DNA of 63,222 bases from an uncultured Eubacteriales bacterium (GTDB taxonomy: Bacteria; Bacillota; Clostridia; Christensenellales; CAG-917): assembly GCA_900322215.1 (NCBI GenBank), contig ONYW01000005.1, forward strand, positions 1 through 63,222, in the 5' to 3' direction. The notes beneath the pieces are model-generated. The model was not told where the DNA came from. It saw only the letters and a program-made list of their open reading frames with translations, and ran no database searches. Positions within the stretch are counted from its first letter, which is position 1, and each line of letters begins with the position of its first letter. This document shows, in pieces, positions 52,379-61,611 of the stretch. The translations under genes and the position numbers were made by a program.

Positions 52379-53503
52379 ATGAAAATCTTGTCGCTTACCC
52401 TTTCAAACTTCCGCAATTACGCCCACGCGTCTGTGAATTTCACAGACGGTCTCAACGTACTCTACGGCGAAAACGCGAGCGGCAAGACGAATATGCTCGA
52501 GAGCGTATACTTCGCGTCCGTCTTCTCTTCCCCCCGCACGACGAAGGACAAAGAGATGGTTATGCTCGGAGCGGAGTTCGCGACTTTGAAGCTCGTCATA
52601 GAGAAGAAATACCGAAAGCATACGATAAACATATTGATAGATTCCGCAGGCAAAAAAAAGGTCGCCGTGGACGGCGTGCCCGTAAATCGCGCGGCGGAAC
52701 TGCTTGGTATACTCGGCGTCGTCTTCTTCTCCCCCGATGAGATGAAACTCGTCAAGGAATCCCCCGCCGAGAGAAGACGCTTTTTAGACATCGGGCTCAG
52801 CCAACAACAAAAGGCGTATTTTACGGATCTTAGTCGCTACAACCACACGTTAAAGCAAAAGAACAACCTGCTCAAAGAGTATAAGCACTCGACGAATGTT
52901 GACGATATGCTCGACGTATGGGACGCAGGACTTGCAAAAGAGGGCGCGACGATCATCGCCCGCCGTATGGAATATATCGACACGCTCAACGACGCCGCAA
53001 GGAAGTTTCACTTCATCTTATCAGGCGAGAAAGAGACGCTGACTTTGTCGTACGAGAGCGGAGCAAAGACGGACTGCCCGCAGGAGGAACTTGAACAAAA
53101 CCTCCTCACCGCCCTCCGCGCCGCGCGTGAAAAGGACAAGGAACTCGGCTTTTCCACGGTCGGTCCGCACCGCGACGATATAAAGATAGAAATCAACGGC
53201 AAGGATTCTCGCCGTTTTGCTTCGCAAGGTCAACAGCGCACGATTGCGCTTGCCATGAAAATAGGACAGGTCGTCATCTACCGCGACGAGATAGGCGAAT
53301 CCCCCGTGCTTCTCCTCGACGACGTTCTCTCCGAACTCGATGAGAACCGTCAGCACGTCCTGCTCGATCTTGTCAACGGCTTTCAAACTCTCCTCACCTG
53401 CACGGAGTATAAACTTGACAATCCCGCAACTTTGTTTTGCGTTTCAAACGGAAACATAAACAAAAATAAACAGCTCTCAAAGGGTGCCGTTGTGCAACCC
53501 TAA
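52379..53503 (+). CDS. recF: DNA replication and repair protein RecF
   Basis: 374 residues. SMC-like ATPase with L-S-N-F-R-N-Y at the start, Walker A G-E-N-A-S-G-K-T-N (about 31-39), signature S-Q-G-Q-Q-R-T-I-A-L-A and Walker B L-L-L-D-D-V-L-S-E-L-D. It loads RecA at single-strand gaps. The last 20 or so residues (N-K-N-K-Q-L-S-K-G) extend past the usual end. The TAA stop is the start of a diverged repeat also found at 62903. No ribosome site; promoter abuts the ATG. Confidence 0.95.
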   Translation: MKILSLTLSNFRNYAHASVNFTDGLNVLYGENASGKTNMLESVYFASVFSSPRTTKDKEMVMLGAEFATLKLVIEKKYRKHTINILIDSAGKKKVAVDGVPVNRAAELLGILGVVFFSPDEMKLVKESPAERRRFLDIGLSQQQKAYFTDLSRYNHTLKQKNNLLKEYKHSTNVDDMLDVWDAGLAKEGATIIARRMEYIDTLNDAARKFHFILSGEKETLTLSYESGAKTDCPQEELEQNLLTALRAAREKDKELGFSTVGPHRDDIKIEINGKDSRRFASQGQQRTIALAMKIGQVVIYRDEIGESPVLLLDDVLSELDENRQHVLLDLVNGFQTLLTCTEYKLDNPATLFCVSNGNINKNKQLSKGAVVQP

Positions 53504-53660
53504 ATAAAGTTTTCCCATCTCCTTCGTATGGTTCTTCCCACCGCGCCTAAACCGAACACAAGTCAAAATGCTTAGTTTATGGAAAACGATATGGTCGCAT
53601 TTTGACCTTGCTATTCTCTACAAGGCTTTATACCCGCTCCGGGAAGCACCGTCGGTGCCC
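53499..53660 (+). repeat. Diverged intergenic repeat R1 (partner at 62903)
   Basis: Three collinear blocks match 62903-63108: 53499-53531 (one mismatch over 33 bp), 53541-53563 (AAACCGAACACAAGT) and 53605-53655 (ACCTTGCTATTC...CTACAAG...CGCTCCGGG). The spacing differs. Confidence 0.7.
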
Positions 53661-54066
53661 TCGCTCAAAAGCTGTGTCAATTTATATTGCCTTTGCAAGC
53701 AAACGCAATAATGATAGTCACACCTTTTTCGCCACTTCGCACACAATGTTGTTTGCTAAACGGAACAAGAGATTGCTTGCTCAATCCAGTATTTCGCAAC
53801 AACCTTGTGTTTGATAATAACCACACGAAGTGTGTGCCACGCCTCTTTGGGCGAAATAGAACGGAGCCTCGCCGTCGAGGCGTACAAAGTATCAGTCGGG
53901 ACACACTCACGCGGTCGTCGCCACTGCGACTCCAATTCCGTCTTCGAACAGCTGGCGCAAGAGAATCATTTCACAAATCCACACTTAAACAATCAAAAAC
54001 AGCACGATAAAGTGCCGTTTTTGCAAATAATTATAAAAACCGTTAACATCAAAAAACAAACATAAT
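53661..54066. other. Non-coding region between recF and parB
   Basis: About 400 bp without a supported gene. A CACAC-GAA-GTGTG hairpin is near 53822 and a TTTTCGCCACTTCGC block near 53727 also resembles the 62.9-63.2 kb repeat. Confidence 0.5.
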
Positions 54067-54186
54067 AAACCGCTCGGTTCGGATGAAGAGCGCGAAAAAG
54101 CCCGCTTGCGAGAGATGAGCGTACCGACGTACGTGACCCTCGAACAAACGGGCTTTGACAATGCTATTCGCCAAACTGTGCGGTTT
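54067..54186 (-). ncRNA. Structured stop-codon element, copy C (after parB)
   Basis: Starts within the parB TAA. The outer stem pairs 14 of 16 positions. The inner stem AAAGCCCG/CGGGCTTT is fully different from A and B yet paired. Shared blocks: GGCGAATAGC, TTGTCA, CACGTACGTC then GTACGC, GCTCTTCATCC. Confidence 0.6.
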
Positions 54187-55084
54187 ATAATTTATCGTTG
54201 TATTTCAGGATTTGAATCAGCGCATGAATACGCTCAAGATCGTCCGCATTGAAATAGTCTATAGTGATTCTTCCCTTTTGGTCGTTGCCGACGAGTTTGA
54301 CCTTTGTTGCAAAGATACGCTTCATATCGCCGACAAACTCTTTGAGTTCAAGCGACATAACTTTGTTCTCTCTCGGACCTGTCGGAATAGTCTTTCTCGT
54401 GAAGTAGAGGCGAACTCTGTTTTCGAGATCTCTGACGGAGAGTTTGTTGTCGCAGGCTTGCTTTGCAAGGGCGATGAGGTATTCTTTGTCGTCGATGGAG
54501 ATGAGCGTTCTTGCGTGGCCCGGGGCGAGTTTGCCTTCTCTCACGAGTTCGGTCACTTCGTCGGGGAGTTGCAAAAGTCTAAGAGTGTTTGTGACGTACG
54601 GGCGGGATTTGCCGATTCTTATCGCCACTTCCTCTTGAGTGAGACCGTGGTTTTCCATAAGTTCGCGCATACCTTCCGCCGCCTCGACAGCGTTCAAGTC
54701 TTCGCGGTGCAAGTTCTCTATAAGCGAGATTTCTTGGATTTGTTGCGGAGAGAATTCTCTTACGATCGCGGGGACTTTTTTGAGTCCCGCCATGTGGCAT
54801 GCGCGGAAACGGCGTTCGCCTGCGATGATGAGATATCTTCCGCCCTCGCTACGCACAAGAATGAGAGGTTGAAGGACGCCGTACGTCGTGATAGACGCCG
54901 CCATTTCTCTCAAACTGTCCTCGTTGAACGTCTTTCTCGGTTGGTTCGGGTTCCTGTCAATGAGAGTGATGTCGATTTCCTGCGTTTGGATGTCGTCGGA
55001 AAGATCCACTTTGACGTTTTCAGGATTATCGTTGAAGAGTGCGTTCAAGCCTTTCATGCCAAGGCCGCCTTTTGCGTTTGCCAT
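54185..55084 (-). CDS. parB: Chromosome partitioning protein ParB/Spo0J
   Basis: 299 residues from ATG 55084 (AAGGAG upstream). Box I/II of ParB: I-A-G-E-R-R-F-R-A and S-L-I-E-N-L-H-R-E-D-L-N, the CTPase and clamp-closing region. A helix-turn-helix follows (L-T-Q-E-E-V-A-I-R-I-G-K-S-R-P-Y-V in parts) for parS binding, then a dimerisation C-terminus. It lies 11 bp after parA, forming the parAB operon. Five candidate parS sites lie 4-6 kb away at 59003-61294. Confidence 0.97.
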   Translation of the reverse strand: MANAKGGLGMKGLNALFNDNPENVKVDLSDDIQTQEIDITLIDRNPNQPRKTFNEDSLREMAASITTYGVLQPLILVRSEGGRYLIIAGERRFRACHMAGLKKVPAIVREFSPQQIQEISLIENLHREDLNAVEAAEGMRELMENHGLTQEEVAIRIGKSRPYVTNTLRLLQLPDEVTELVREGKLAPGHARTLISIDDKEYLIALAKQACDNKLSVRDLENRVRLYFTRKTIPTGPRENKVMSLELKEFVGDMKRIFATKVKLVGNDQKGRITIDYFNADDLERIHALIQILKYNDKL

Positions 55085-55095
55085 AACAAAACTCC

Positions 55096-55860
55096 TTAGA
55101 TTTTTTGTATAAATTCTTTTGCGAGCGCCTCGTATGCGAGTGCTCCCGCGCATTTTTTGTCGTATAGTACCACCGGCTTGCCAAAACTCGGCGACTCCGC
55201 CAGGCGTACGTTCTTCGGGATCGTGGTCTCAAACACCTTGTCGCCAAAGAGTTTTTCGATCTCCGCCCTCACTTCCCTCGTGAGTTTGCTCCTGCCGTCG
55301 TACATGGTGAGCGCAACGCCCGCGATATTGACGGACGGATTCAAAAACTTCCGTACGAGTTTCACGGTGTTCATCATCTGCGCCAGTCCTTCGAGCGCGA
55401 AGTATTCACACACGATAGGCACGACGATGCCGTTTGACGCGGTGAGTGCGTTGACGGTGAGCAGCCCGAGCGACGGACCGCAGTCTATAAAGATATAGTC
55501 AAAATTGTCCTTTACCGCCTCGAGTTTCTCTTCGAGCACGCGCTCGCGCCCGATGACGATTTGCCCGAGTTCGAGTTCCGCCCCCGCAAGGTCGTTGGAC
55601 GCGGGTAGGATTTTCAATCCCTTTATCTCGGTATCCACGATGCAAGACTTTATGTCAGCGCCGCCGCAAATAACGTCGTATATAGAGTTTTTGGTGCGTT
55701 TGTCAAATATGCCGAGCGATGAAGAGGCGTTTCCCTGCGCGTCGAAGTCCACAACAAGGACTCTTTTGCCCGCTTCCGCTATATATGCCGCAAGATTGAC
55801 GCAGGTCGTCGTCTTGCCAACCCCGCCTTTCTGATTTGAAAATGCAATAATTTTTGCCAT
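55096..55860 (-). CDS. parA: Chromosome partitioning ATPase ParA/Soj
   Basis: 254 residues from ATG 55860. Deviant Walker A K-G-G-V-G-K-T-T (residues 10-17), V-D-F-D-A-Q-G-N, and I-D-C-G-P-S-L-G-L-L. It moves or regulates the origin region together with ParB and, in B. subtilis, also controls DnaA. No ribosome site; the promoter TAGACT box is 7 nt before the ATG. Confidence 0.97.
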   Translation of the reverse strand: MAKIIAFSNQKGGVGKTTTCVNLAAYIAEAGKRVLVVDFDAQGNASSSLGIFDKRTKNSIYDVICGGADIKSCIVDTEIKGLKILPASNDLAGAELELGQIVIGRERVLEEKLEAVKDNFDYIFIDCGPSLGLLTVNALTASNGIVVPIVCEYFALEGLAQMMNTVKLVRKFLNPSVNIAGVALTMYDGRSKLTREVRAEIEKLFGDKVFETTIPKNVRLAESPSFGKPVVLYDKKCAGALAYEALAKEFIQKI

Positions 55861-55867
55861 ATAATAA

Positions 55868-55896
55868 AGTCTATCACAGATTAAAAATTTTGGCAA
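55868..55896 (-). promoter_or_regulatory. Promoter of parAB, leaderless type
   Basis: Minus strand TTGCCA (55891-55896), 17 bp, TAGACT (55868-55873), 7 nt to ATG 55860. Confidence 0.55.
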
Positions 55897-56001
55897 CAGG
55901 GTTTTGGCATGGATTTGAGCATATTTTTCTCAATTTGATTTTATAAAAATCAACAAACGGCAAAAATTTCAATAAGACTATGCAAAATCACGAAACGGTG
56001 G

Positions 56002-56007
56002 TATAAT
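56002..56007 (+). promoter_or_regulatory. Extended -10 promoter of rsmG, leaderless type
   Basis: TGGTATAAT (extended -10), 6 nt before ATG 56014; no clear -35 box is needed for this class. Confidence 0.6.
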
Positions 56008-56013
56008 GCAAAT

Positions 56014-56706
56014 ATGCAAAATACAAACAAGCTAAAATCCGTTTTGAACGGCATAGACGTGTTTCCGACAAGCGAGCAGCTTTCAAAGTTGTCCGCCTAT
56101 TTCGATATGGTTGTCGAAAAGAACAAGCAGTTCAATTTGACCGCTATCCTTTCCGAGGACGACTTCGTCTCCAAGCACTACGAAGACAGCCTGTTTGGCG
56201 CAAGCGAGTTCCCTGTCAGCGCGCGTGTGCTGGACATAGGTTGCGGAGGAGGCTTCCCGTCCGTGCCGATAGCAATAATGCGAGAGGATTTGAGCGTCGT
56301 CGGCATAGACTCTACGGCAAAGAAGACTGTGTTTGTTGACGATTCGGCTCGCGAACTCGGGCTTTCAAATCTCACGACAGTCGCGGGCAGAGCGGAAGAC
56401 CAAAAGAACCTCTTCGGCACGTTTGACGCAGTCACGGCAAGGGCGGTGTCGTCACTTCCCATTCTTCTTGAACTGTCCGCTCCGATGCTCAAAGTCGGCG
56501 GGACATTCATCGCCTACAAAACTGACGAATCCGAACTTGAACCAGCAAAAAACGCACTTAAAGTCTTGAATATGCAATTTGACCACTCAAAATGCGGGAT
56601 GCTTTCATGCGGCGAAAAGCGAGCGATCCTCGTCTTTAAGAAGGTCGGCAAGACGCCAAGCAATTATCCCCGTCAATATGGAACAATCAAGAAAAAACCT
56701 CTCTAA
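56014..56706 (+). CDS. rsmG: 16S rRNA (guanine-527-N7) methyltransferase
   Basis: 230 residues. An N-terminal helical region with N-K-Q-F-N-L-T-A-I is followed by R-H/K-H-Y-E-D-S-L, SAM-binding D-I-G-C-G-G-G-F-P-S-V-P and T-A-R-A-V-S-S-L-P; all are RsmG signatures. It modifies G527 of 16S rRNA. In Bacillota it is usually next to parAB, as here, though divergent. Leaderless-type promoter. The TAA stop overlaps the deleted element copy D. Confidence 0.96.
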   Translation: MQNTNKLKSVLNGIDVFPTSEQLSKLSAYFDMVVEKNKQFNLTAILSEDDFVSKHYEDSLFGASEFPVSARVLDIGCGGGFPSVPIAIMREDLSVVGIDSTAKKTVFVDDSARELGLSNLTTVAGRAEDQKNLFGTFDAVTARAVSSLPILLELSAPMLKVGGTFIAYKTDESELEPAKNALKVLNMQFDHSKCGMLSCGEKRAILVFKKVGKTPSNYPRQYGTIKKKPL

Positions 56707-56771
56707 AACCGTTCGGCTTGGCGAATAGCCGCGTTATCACGTCTTGCTCTTCATTCAACCCGAGCAGTTTT
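56705..56771 (+). ncRNA. Stop-codon element, internally deleted copy D (after rsmG)
   Basis: Starts within the rsmG TAA and keeps both ends of copy C (GGCGAATAGC and GCTCTTCATTC) and a paired outer stem, but the whole inner hairpin region is replaced by 13 nt. Same orientation relative to the gene as A, B and C. Confidence 0.55.
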
Positions 56772-56830
56772 GCAAACCACATAGACTTATTTTTTCAAAA
56801 CAAAATACTATCACAATAAGAAGGCGAAAT

Positions 56831-57556
56831 ATGAGAATAGCAATTATCACCGCTATGGCGGAAGAAACAATGCCGATATTTGAAAGTCTCGGCAGTCACG
56901 TTGTCGACGAGAGTACGATTTCCGGCGTGCAAGTCAGGGAGTTCGAACTCGGGAACGACACCGTCTATCTCGCGACCTCGGGCGTAGGAGAGGTCAAGGC
57001 GGCGCTCGCCGTCCAACTTCTCAAAGACTTGTTCGACGTCGAAGCCGTGCTCAACTTTGGCTTTGTCGGCGCAGTCAGCCCGTCTTTGTCTATTGCCGAA
57101 CTCGTCGTCGCAGACAAGGTGTGTCACTACCAATTCGACATCTCCGCGTTAAACGGTATCGAGTCGGGCAGATATTCCGATCACCCGGACAGGTATTTCT
57201 ATTTTGACAAAAACCTCATCGCCCGCACGCTCGCGAACATAGGAAGACCTATTCGCGTCGTGACGTGCGCGAGCGGAGACAAGTTTGTGTCCTCGTCAGG
57301 CGACAAGAATATGCTCCGCGATGAATTCAGAGCGGACATCTGCGAGATGGAACTTGCAGGCATCGCAATAGCCTGCGAGCGCAACAACTTACCGCTCTTG
57401 TCTCTCAAAGTCGTTTCCGACAAAGCGGATGAGGCGGCAACCGTAGACTTCGGCGAAATCGTCGCAACCGGCATGCACAAGCTTGCAAGCGTCCTCCCCG
57501 CGGTCATCTCCGCCTTAGATGGCACAACGACCACCCTGCCCCCTATCAAAAAATAG
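56831..57556 (+). CDS. mtnN: 5'-methylthioadenosine/S-adenosylhomocysteine nucleosidase (cytosolic)
   Basis: 241 residues from ATG 56831 (AGAAGG upstream; the longer frame from 56744 has no ribosome site and begins in element D). I-A-I-I-T-A-M-A-E-E at the N-terminus, F-G-F-V-G-A-V, the E-M-E-L-A-G-I-A loop and V-S-D-K-A-D-E with the catalytic Asp. It removes adenine from MTA/SAH in the cytosol and feeds LuxS. It is a diverged homologue of the lipoprotein enzyme at 13153. Followed after 6 bp by a GNAT gene. Confidence 0.93.
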   Translation: MRIAIITAMAEETMPIFESLGSHVVDESTISGVQVREFELGNDTVYLATSGVGEVKAALAVQLLKDLFDVEAVLNFGFVGAVSPSLSIAELVVADKVCHYQFDISALNGIESGRYSDHPDRYFYFDKNLIARTLANIGRPIRVVTCASGDKFVSSSGDKNMLRDEFRADICEMELAGIAIACERNNLPLLSLKVVSDKADEAATVDFGEIVATGMHKLASVLPAVISALDGTTTTLPPIKK

Positions 57557-57562
57557 TCCGAG

Positions 57563-58108
57563 ATGCAACAGGTCGTTCTTCGCGATATGATTCAAAGCGA
57601 CATAGAAGACTACGTCAAATGGTTTTCGACTCGCATGGAGTGGCAAAAGTTTGATGCTCCGTGGGAGCCGGTGTCGCTATGCGAGGAAGAAGAACGAAAA
57701 ACTTGGACGGAATATTTCAACCAAACGAAAGACCTTGACAAAGACAGGACAAGATATAAATTTGAAATCGAATGGCAAGGCAAACACGTCGGCTGGGTGT
57801 CCCGCTACAACGAGTTGTCTTATGTTCCGTATGACGACAAGACGTGTGCCGTCGGCATCGATATTGCGGACGACGCGAGCAGAGGCAAAGGCGTGGGGAC
57901 TGCCGCTCTCAAAACGTTTATAGACTATATTCACCGCCAAGGAAGCCACCCTATATATTTAGAAACATGGTCGGGCAATACCGCCATGCTGCGAGTGGCG
58001 GAAAAACTCGGGTTTCAAGAGATACACAGGCAGCGCGGCGCGCGTTTTATTGACGGCAGAGCCTACGACGCTATTACACTGTGTTTGAACCTTTTGAATA
58101 AAAAATAG
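57563..58108 (+). CDS. GNAT family N-acetyltransferase (RimJ/RimL type)
   Basis: 181 residues. The pattern R-D-M...D-I-E-D-Y-V-K-W near the N-terminus, a V-G-I-D-I-A strand, and the acetyl-CoA loop R-G-K-G-V-G-T-A-A-L-K are typical of RimJ/L-type GNATs, with N-T-A-M-L-R-V-A-E-K-L-G-F afterwards. Probably acetylates a small molecule or N-terminus; target unknown. Tightly follows mtnN, so they are co-transcribed. Confidence 0.88.
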   Translation: MQQVVLRDMIQSDIEDYVKWFSTRMEWQKFDAPWEPVSLCEEEERKTWTEYFNQTKDLDKDRTRYKFEIEWQGKHVGWVSRYNELSYVPYDDKTCAVGIDIADDASRGKGVGTAALKTFIDYIHRQGSHPIYLETWSGNTAMLRVAEKLGFQEIHRQRGARFIDGRAYDAITLCLNLLNKK

Positions 58109-58185
58109 TAGACAAGTAAACTATCTTGCACAAGTGTTTTTGTGAACGTGCTCGTCAAGTTTGCCTTTGAAATCTCTACAATTTT

Positions 58186-58809
58186 ATGTTTGAAGAACTC
58201 ATTACAAGTAGATGCAAAATTCGCAAATTCAAACCGTCCGACGCGGACGATTTATTTGCGGTTTTGTCAGATGTTCAGGTGATGAAGTTCGTCGAACAGC
58301 CGTTTACGCATGCACAAACCTGCGACTTTGTATTGAAATACGGGCTTTGCGAAAATCCGAAAATTTTTGCTCTTATCATAGATAAGAGCAAATTTACAAA
58401 TATCGCGTCTCATTGCCCGAAAAACAGCGATGCAAGGCAAGAAAACTCACACGCGCCCTGCAGTCCGCATCTCACACAAAGCACGTGCGTTGTCGGAGCG
58501 CCTGCAAACGAGCAACTCATCGGGCATGTGATATTTCATCCGTTCCATGACGAGAACTTGGAGAAGGAATACGGCAAAGACGGCATATACGAACTAGGGT
58601 TTGTGATCGCAAAACCATATTGGAATATGGGAATAGCGACCGAAGTCGCGACAAGCCTTGTCGGATATGCGCGCCAAGCGGGAGTTTCCGCTCTTGTCAT
58701 CGAGTGCGCCACGCAAAACGTTGCCTCGATACACATAGCGAAAAGATTGGGGTTTTGCGAGGTGACGACCACCGCTAGCCTAAAAACATTCGTCCTGTCT
58801 CTTCGCTGA
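58186..58809 (+). CDS. GNAT family N-acetyltransferase with an insertion
   Basis: 207 residues. Normal RimJ/L-type ends: C-K-I-R-K-F-K-P-S-D-A at the start and W-N-M-G-I-A-T-E-V-A with A-S-I-H-I-A-K-R-L-G-F near the C-terminus. Between them (about residues 70-105) is a 35-residue Ser/His/Asn-rich insert not usual for the family. The acetyl-CoA loop reads W-N-M-G-I-A instead of the common R-G-x-G, so activity may be altered. Weak start signal. Confidence 0.8.
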   Translation: MFEELITSRCKIRKFKPSDADDLFAVLSDVQVMKFVEQPFTHAQTCDFVLKYGLCENPKIFALIIDKSKFTNIASHCPKNSDARQENSHAPCSPHLTQSTCVVGAPANEQLIGHVIFHPFHDENLEKEYGKDGIYELGFVIAKPYWNMGIATEVATSLVGYARQAGVSALVIECATQNVASIHIAKRLGFCEVTTTASLKTFVLSLR

Positions 58810-59002
58810 CCCGCAACCGACGATCTAAACACACCTCGTTATAACAAAATTTTATTAATATATAGTTGCAGTTCAATTCGTGTTAGACACGCTTATATAA
58901 AGCGACGCCACGAGAAAATCATATTCAAAGCGCAAAATAAGGCTAAATTTATGAAAATCCGTCAAAATTATAGAAAACGGATTTTTCATTTTCTATAATT
59001 TG

Positions 59003-59018
59003 GGTTTCACGTGAAACA
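59003..59018. promoter_or_regulatory. parS site 1
   Basis: GGTTTCACGTGAAACA, containing the perfect 14-bp parS palindrome. Confidence 0.85.
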
Positions 59019-60575
59019 AATTCAGCATGCCAAGCGAATAACAAAGCCATATTTGTGCGTTATGTGGCATAACAATGTTATAGTATTTCTTGTCTTTTTC
59101 ATTTCAAAACCAATAGATTGCTCGATGCGCGCTATATTGGAGCGCTCTGTTGCCATGCGTAATGCGGCACAAACCGCTCATAGAGCCCATTGAACCTCGC
59201 TTCTCGCGTATTTACCTTAAATGTAAGCAAATTTGAGGCTCAAGCGCACAAAGCGCATCTGATTATGCAACAGCATGCATACTAACCTTTGATCCTAAAC
59301 CGCCGCTTGTAAACGTTCAAAGGCATAATTGGCAAAAATCGCGCCAACATTCATTCAAAAGCGTGAAAAATATAGAAAATGAAAAATTCATTTTCTATAT
59401 TTTTCATTAAATTACTGTAAAACCGCCGAATTTCGAGCGAAACACCCATTTTGCTGCCGTTGCTGCTTTTGCAAAAATCGGACTAGCAACTTATTATTCA
59501 TCGCGCAACTCTGACAAGAGTTCGGGTGTGTTTTTGCAAAAACTGCTATTGTGCCGTGGCGGCGTGCGATGATTCGATTTGGCGCTTTGAGATGTACATA
59601 TGCGGATTTTCTATTGTATCAATGCTTACAATATTCGCGCAATTTCCCGAGCCGTTCCAATAGAAACTCCACTTTTCAATACCATAATTAAAGCGTGGCC
59701 TGAGCGATTTTCAGGTTGTCTTTGCGCCTGTGTGGCGAGTCGTTTCCTGCCCCAATCGACTCTTTGCGCTCCCGTGTTAATCGTGACTTCGTTCCGGCTG
59801 TCGCTCCGACATTCTACCATATTTACACAGCCAAAAGACCGACAAACGAGGCAATGCCATGAGCGACACTTTCCCATCGGCTTGGCTCTGTCGTGCATTT
59901 TGCACGTGTGGTTGAGCTTTTAGGCTCTAATCCGCTGTTGCTCCGTTTTGTATAGTGTGAAGTGACGGTGTGATGCCGCACAAGGAGTATGAAGTGAACA
60001 AAATACGGCTATCGCTTTTGTCATCGCCATATAAACGGTTTCTATCGTCATTTGTTCGTCGAGCCACTTTGTTGCGATAGAAAAAGCCTAATTTGCGCGT
60101 GAAATATACAAAAATGAAGTAAATTGCGTGGTTTTCTATCATCGCATCGCGCATCGTCGCAAAAATTACGATAGAAAATCGCTCCGTATGGTTGTCACAG
60201 CGCGCCAAACCGACGCATACATTACATGTCAACCTCGCATAGTCAGATTTACGTGCAAAGAAGCATCGGATGTTCGGTCAATATTCGGACTGCCGCTCCG
60301 CTACGGCGCATTATGAGCATGGCATTGCTCAATTGTGGCTCACGCTCATAGGCGATGACGGTGATTTTGCATATTGTGATGTTCCATTATGCGATCGGCT
60401 TGTTCAATGCTTCTTTTGGGGCTGTATTTCGCCAAAGGCATGGCAATAGAGAAATTGTAAGTACCATACATACGCCCGATGATCTCAATGAGTTAAGAGA
60501 AGGATTCTCGGGTTATAGGGCTAATTTGTGCCAAAAGCGCATGAAAGCGCAATATTACGCTCATATTGGCACAAG

Positions 60576-60591
60576 TGTTTCACGTTAAACA
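60576..60591. promoter_or_regulatory. parS site 2
   Basis: TGTTTCACGTTAAACA, one change from the Bacillota parS consensus. Confidence 0.75.
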
Positions 60592-60622
60592 TTAAAGATA
60601 GAAAATTTGAAAAATTAGTCTA

Positions 60623-60638
60623 TGTTTCACGTGGAACA
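60623..60638. promoter_or_regulatory. parS site 3
   Basis: TGTTTCACGTGGAACA, a common natural variant of parS. Confidence 0.8.
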
Positions 60639-60655
60639 ATTTTTCTTTGACGGCG

Positions 60656-60671
60656 CGTTTCACGTGAAACG
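60656..60671. promoter_or_regulatory. parS site 4
   Basis: CGTTTCACGTGAAACG, a perfect palindrome. Confidence 0.85.
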
Positions 60672-61278
60672 AAAATCCTCTAAAACCTACTGTTTAGTAG
60701 AGTTTTTGCGTATTTTAGGCGGTCAAAAAATAATTTTTGACCTTTCTCCGTGTTTATTTTTATAGAAAAATTTTTTTCTTTCAACCAAATTTTTTTGCCT
60801 GTTTTTGTTTCGCAGTTTTTCTATCAAAATTTTGTGGTTTCACGAATTTTTTATAGTTATAGTGTTATAACTTTGCGTAACATCGTCAAGTGGTGCTGAT
60901 TTTTCTATATTTTTGCTATAGATATAGATTTTATTGCTGCATTTTGCTGCAAATCGGGCAGTTTTCCGCTATCTTTTACAGGGAAATGTCGGGATGCCTG
61001 ATATTTCGGTCGTGTGTTTTTGAGTGTTTTGTTTGATGAAAACAGGCTAATGGCAGGAAAACCGGCGTATTTTGTGCGTTTTTCATTGTGAAAAGACTCA
61101 ATCGAATGGCTGTTTTTCGTGCAAAGTTTGTTAAATTTATGTTTTTGATTGTATTTAGTGCGTGTCGTTCGAATCGGGCGGATCTCGTTGGGGCATTCTC
61201 GTTTTATTTTGCTTTTATTTGCCGATGACTATCATTTTATATCCCTATGGCATGCAGTTATTATGCTCAAAAAATTGT

Positions 61279-61294
61279 CGTTTCACGTAAAACA
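61279..61294. promoter_or_regulatory. parS site 5
   Basis: CGTTTCACGTAAAACA, a degenerate parS-like site. Confidence 0.65.
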
Positions 61295-61575
61295 AATTTT
61301 CCACTTGTCCACAGCAAAATTGTGTGATTTTTTGATGATTACTTCAAATAATAGAAAAACAGCCTGTAAAATGGTTTATAAGTTAACCAACTGTTTTTAT
61401 TGTATTTTATTTATGACTTTATATCTATGGATTTTTTAAGTAGATTTTTATTTGCGATTTAAGCGATACTGTGTTTATTGTCAAATTGTGTGCCAAAAGG
61501 ACATTCCTTAAAAGCCGGAGAATTGTTGTATGCCATACAGTTGTTGCATTTGGCATTACTTGTACAATCTATATC

Positions 61576-61611
61576 GTTGTAGATATAGATAATGTTGTAG
61601 ATATAGATAAT
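61576..61611 (+). repeat. 18-bp tandem repeat
   Basis: GTTGTAGATATAGATAAT twice in tandem (61576-61593, 61594-61611). ATCTATATC just upstream can pair with GATATAGAT in the first copy. The sequence is AT-rich and repetitive, as in some origin unwinding regions. Confidence 0.75.

Noticed and set aside
53687-54065. Short plus-strand frames after recF
   Set aside because: No ribosome sites and basic low-quality sequence; the region is a diverged repeat and hairpins.
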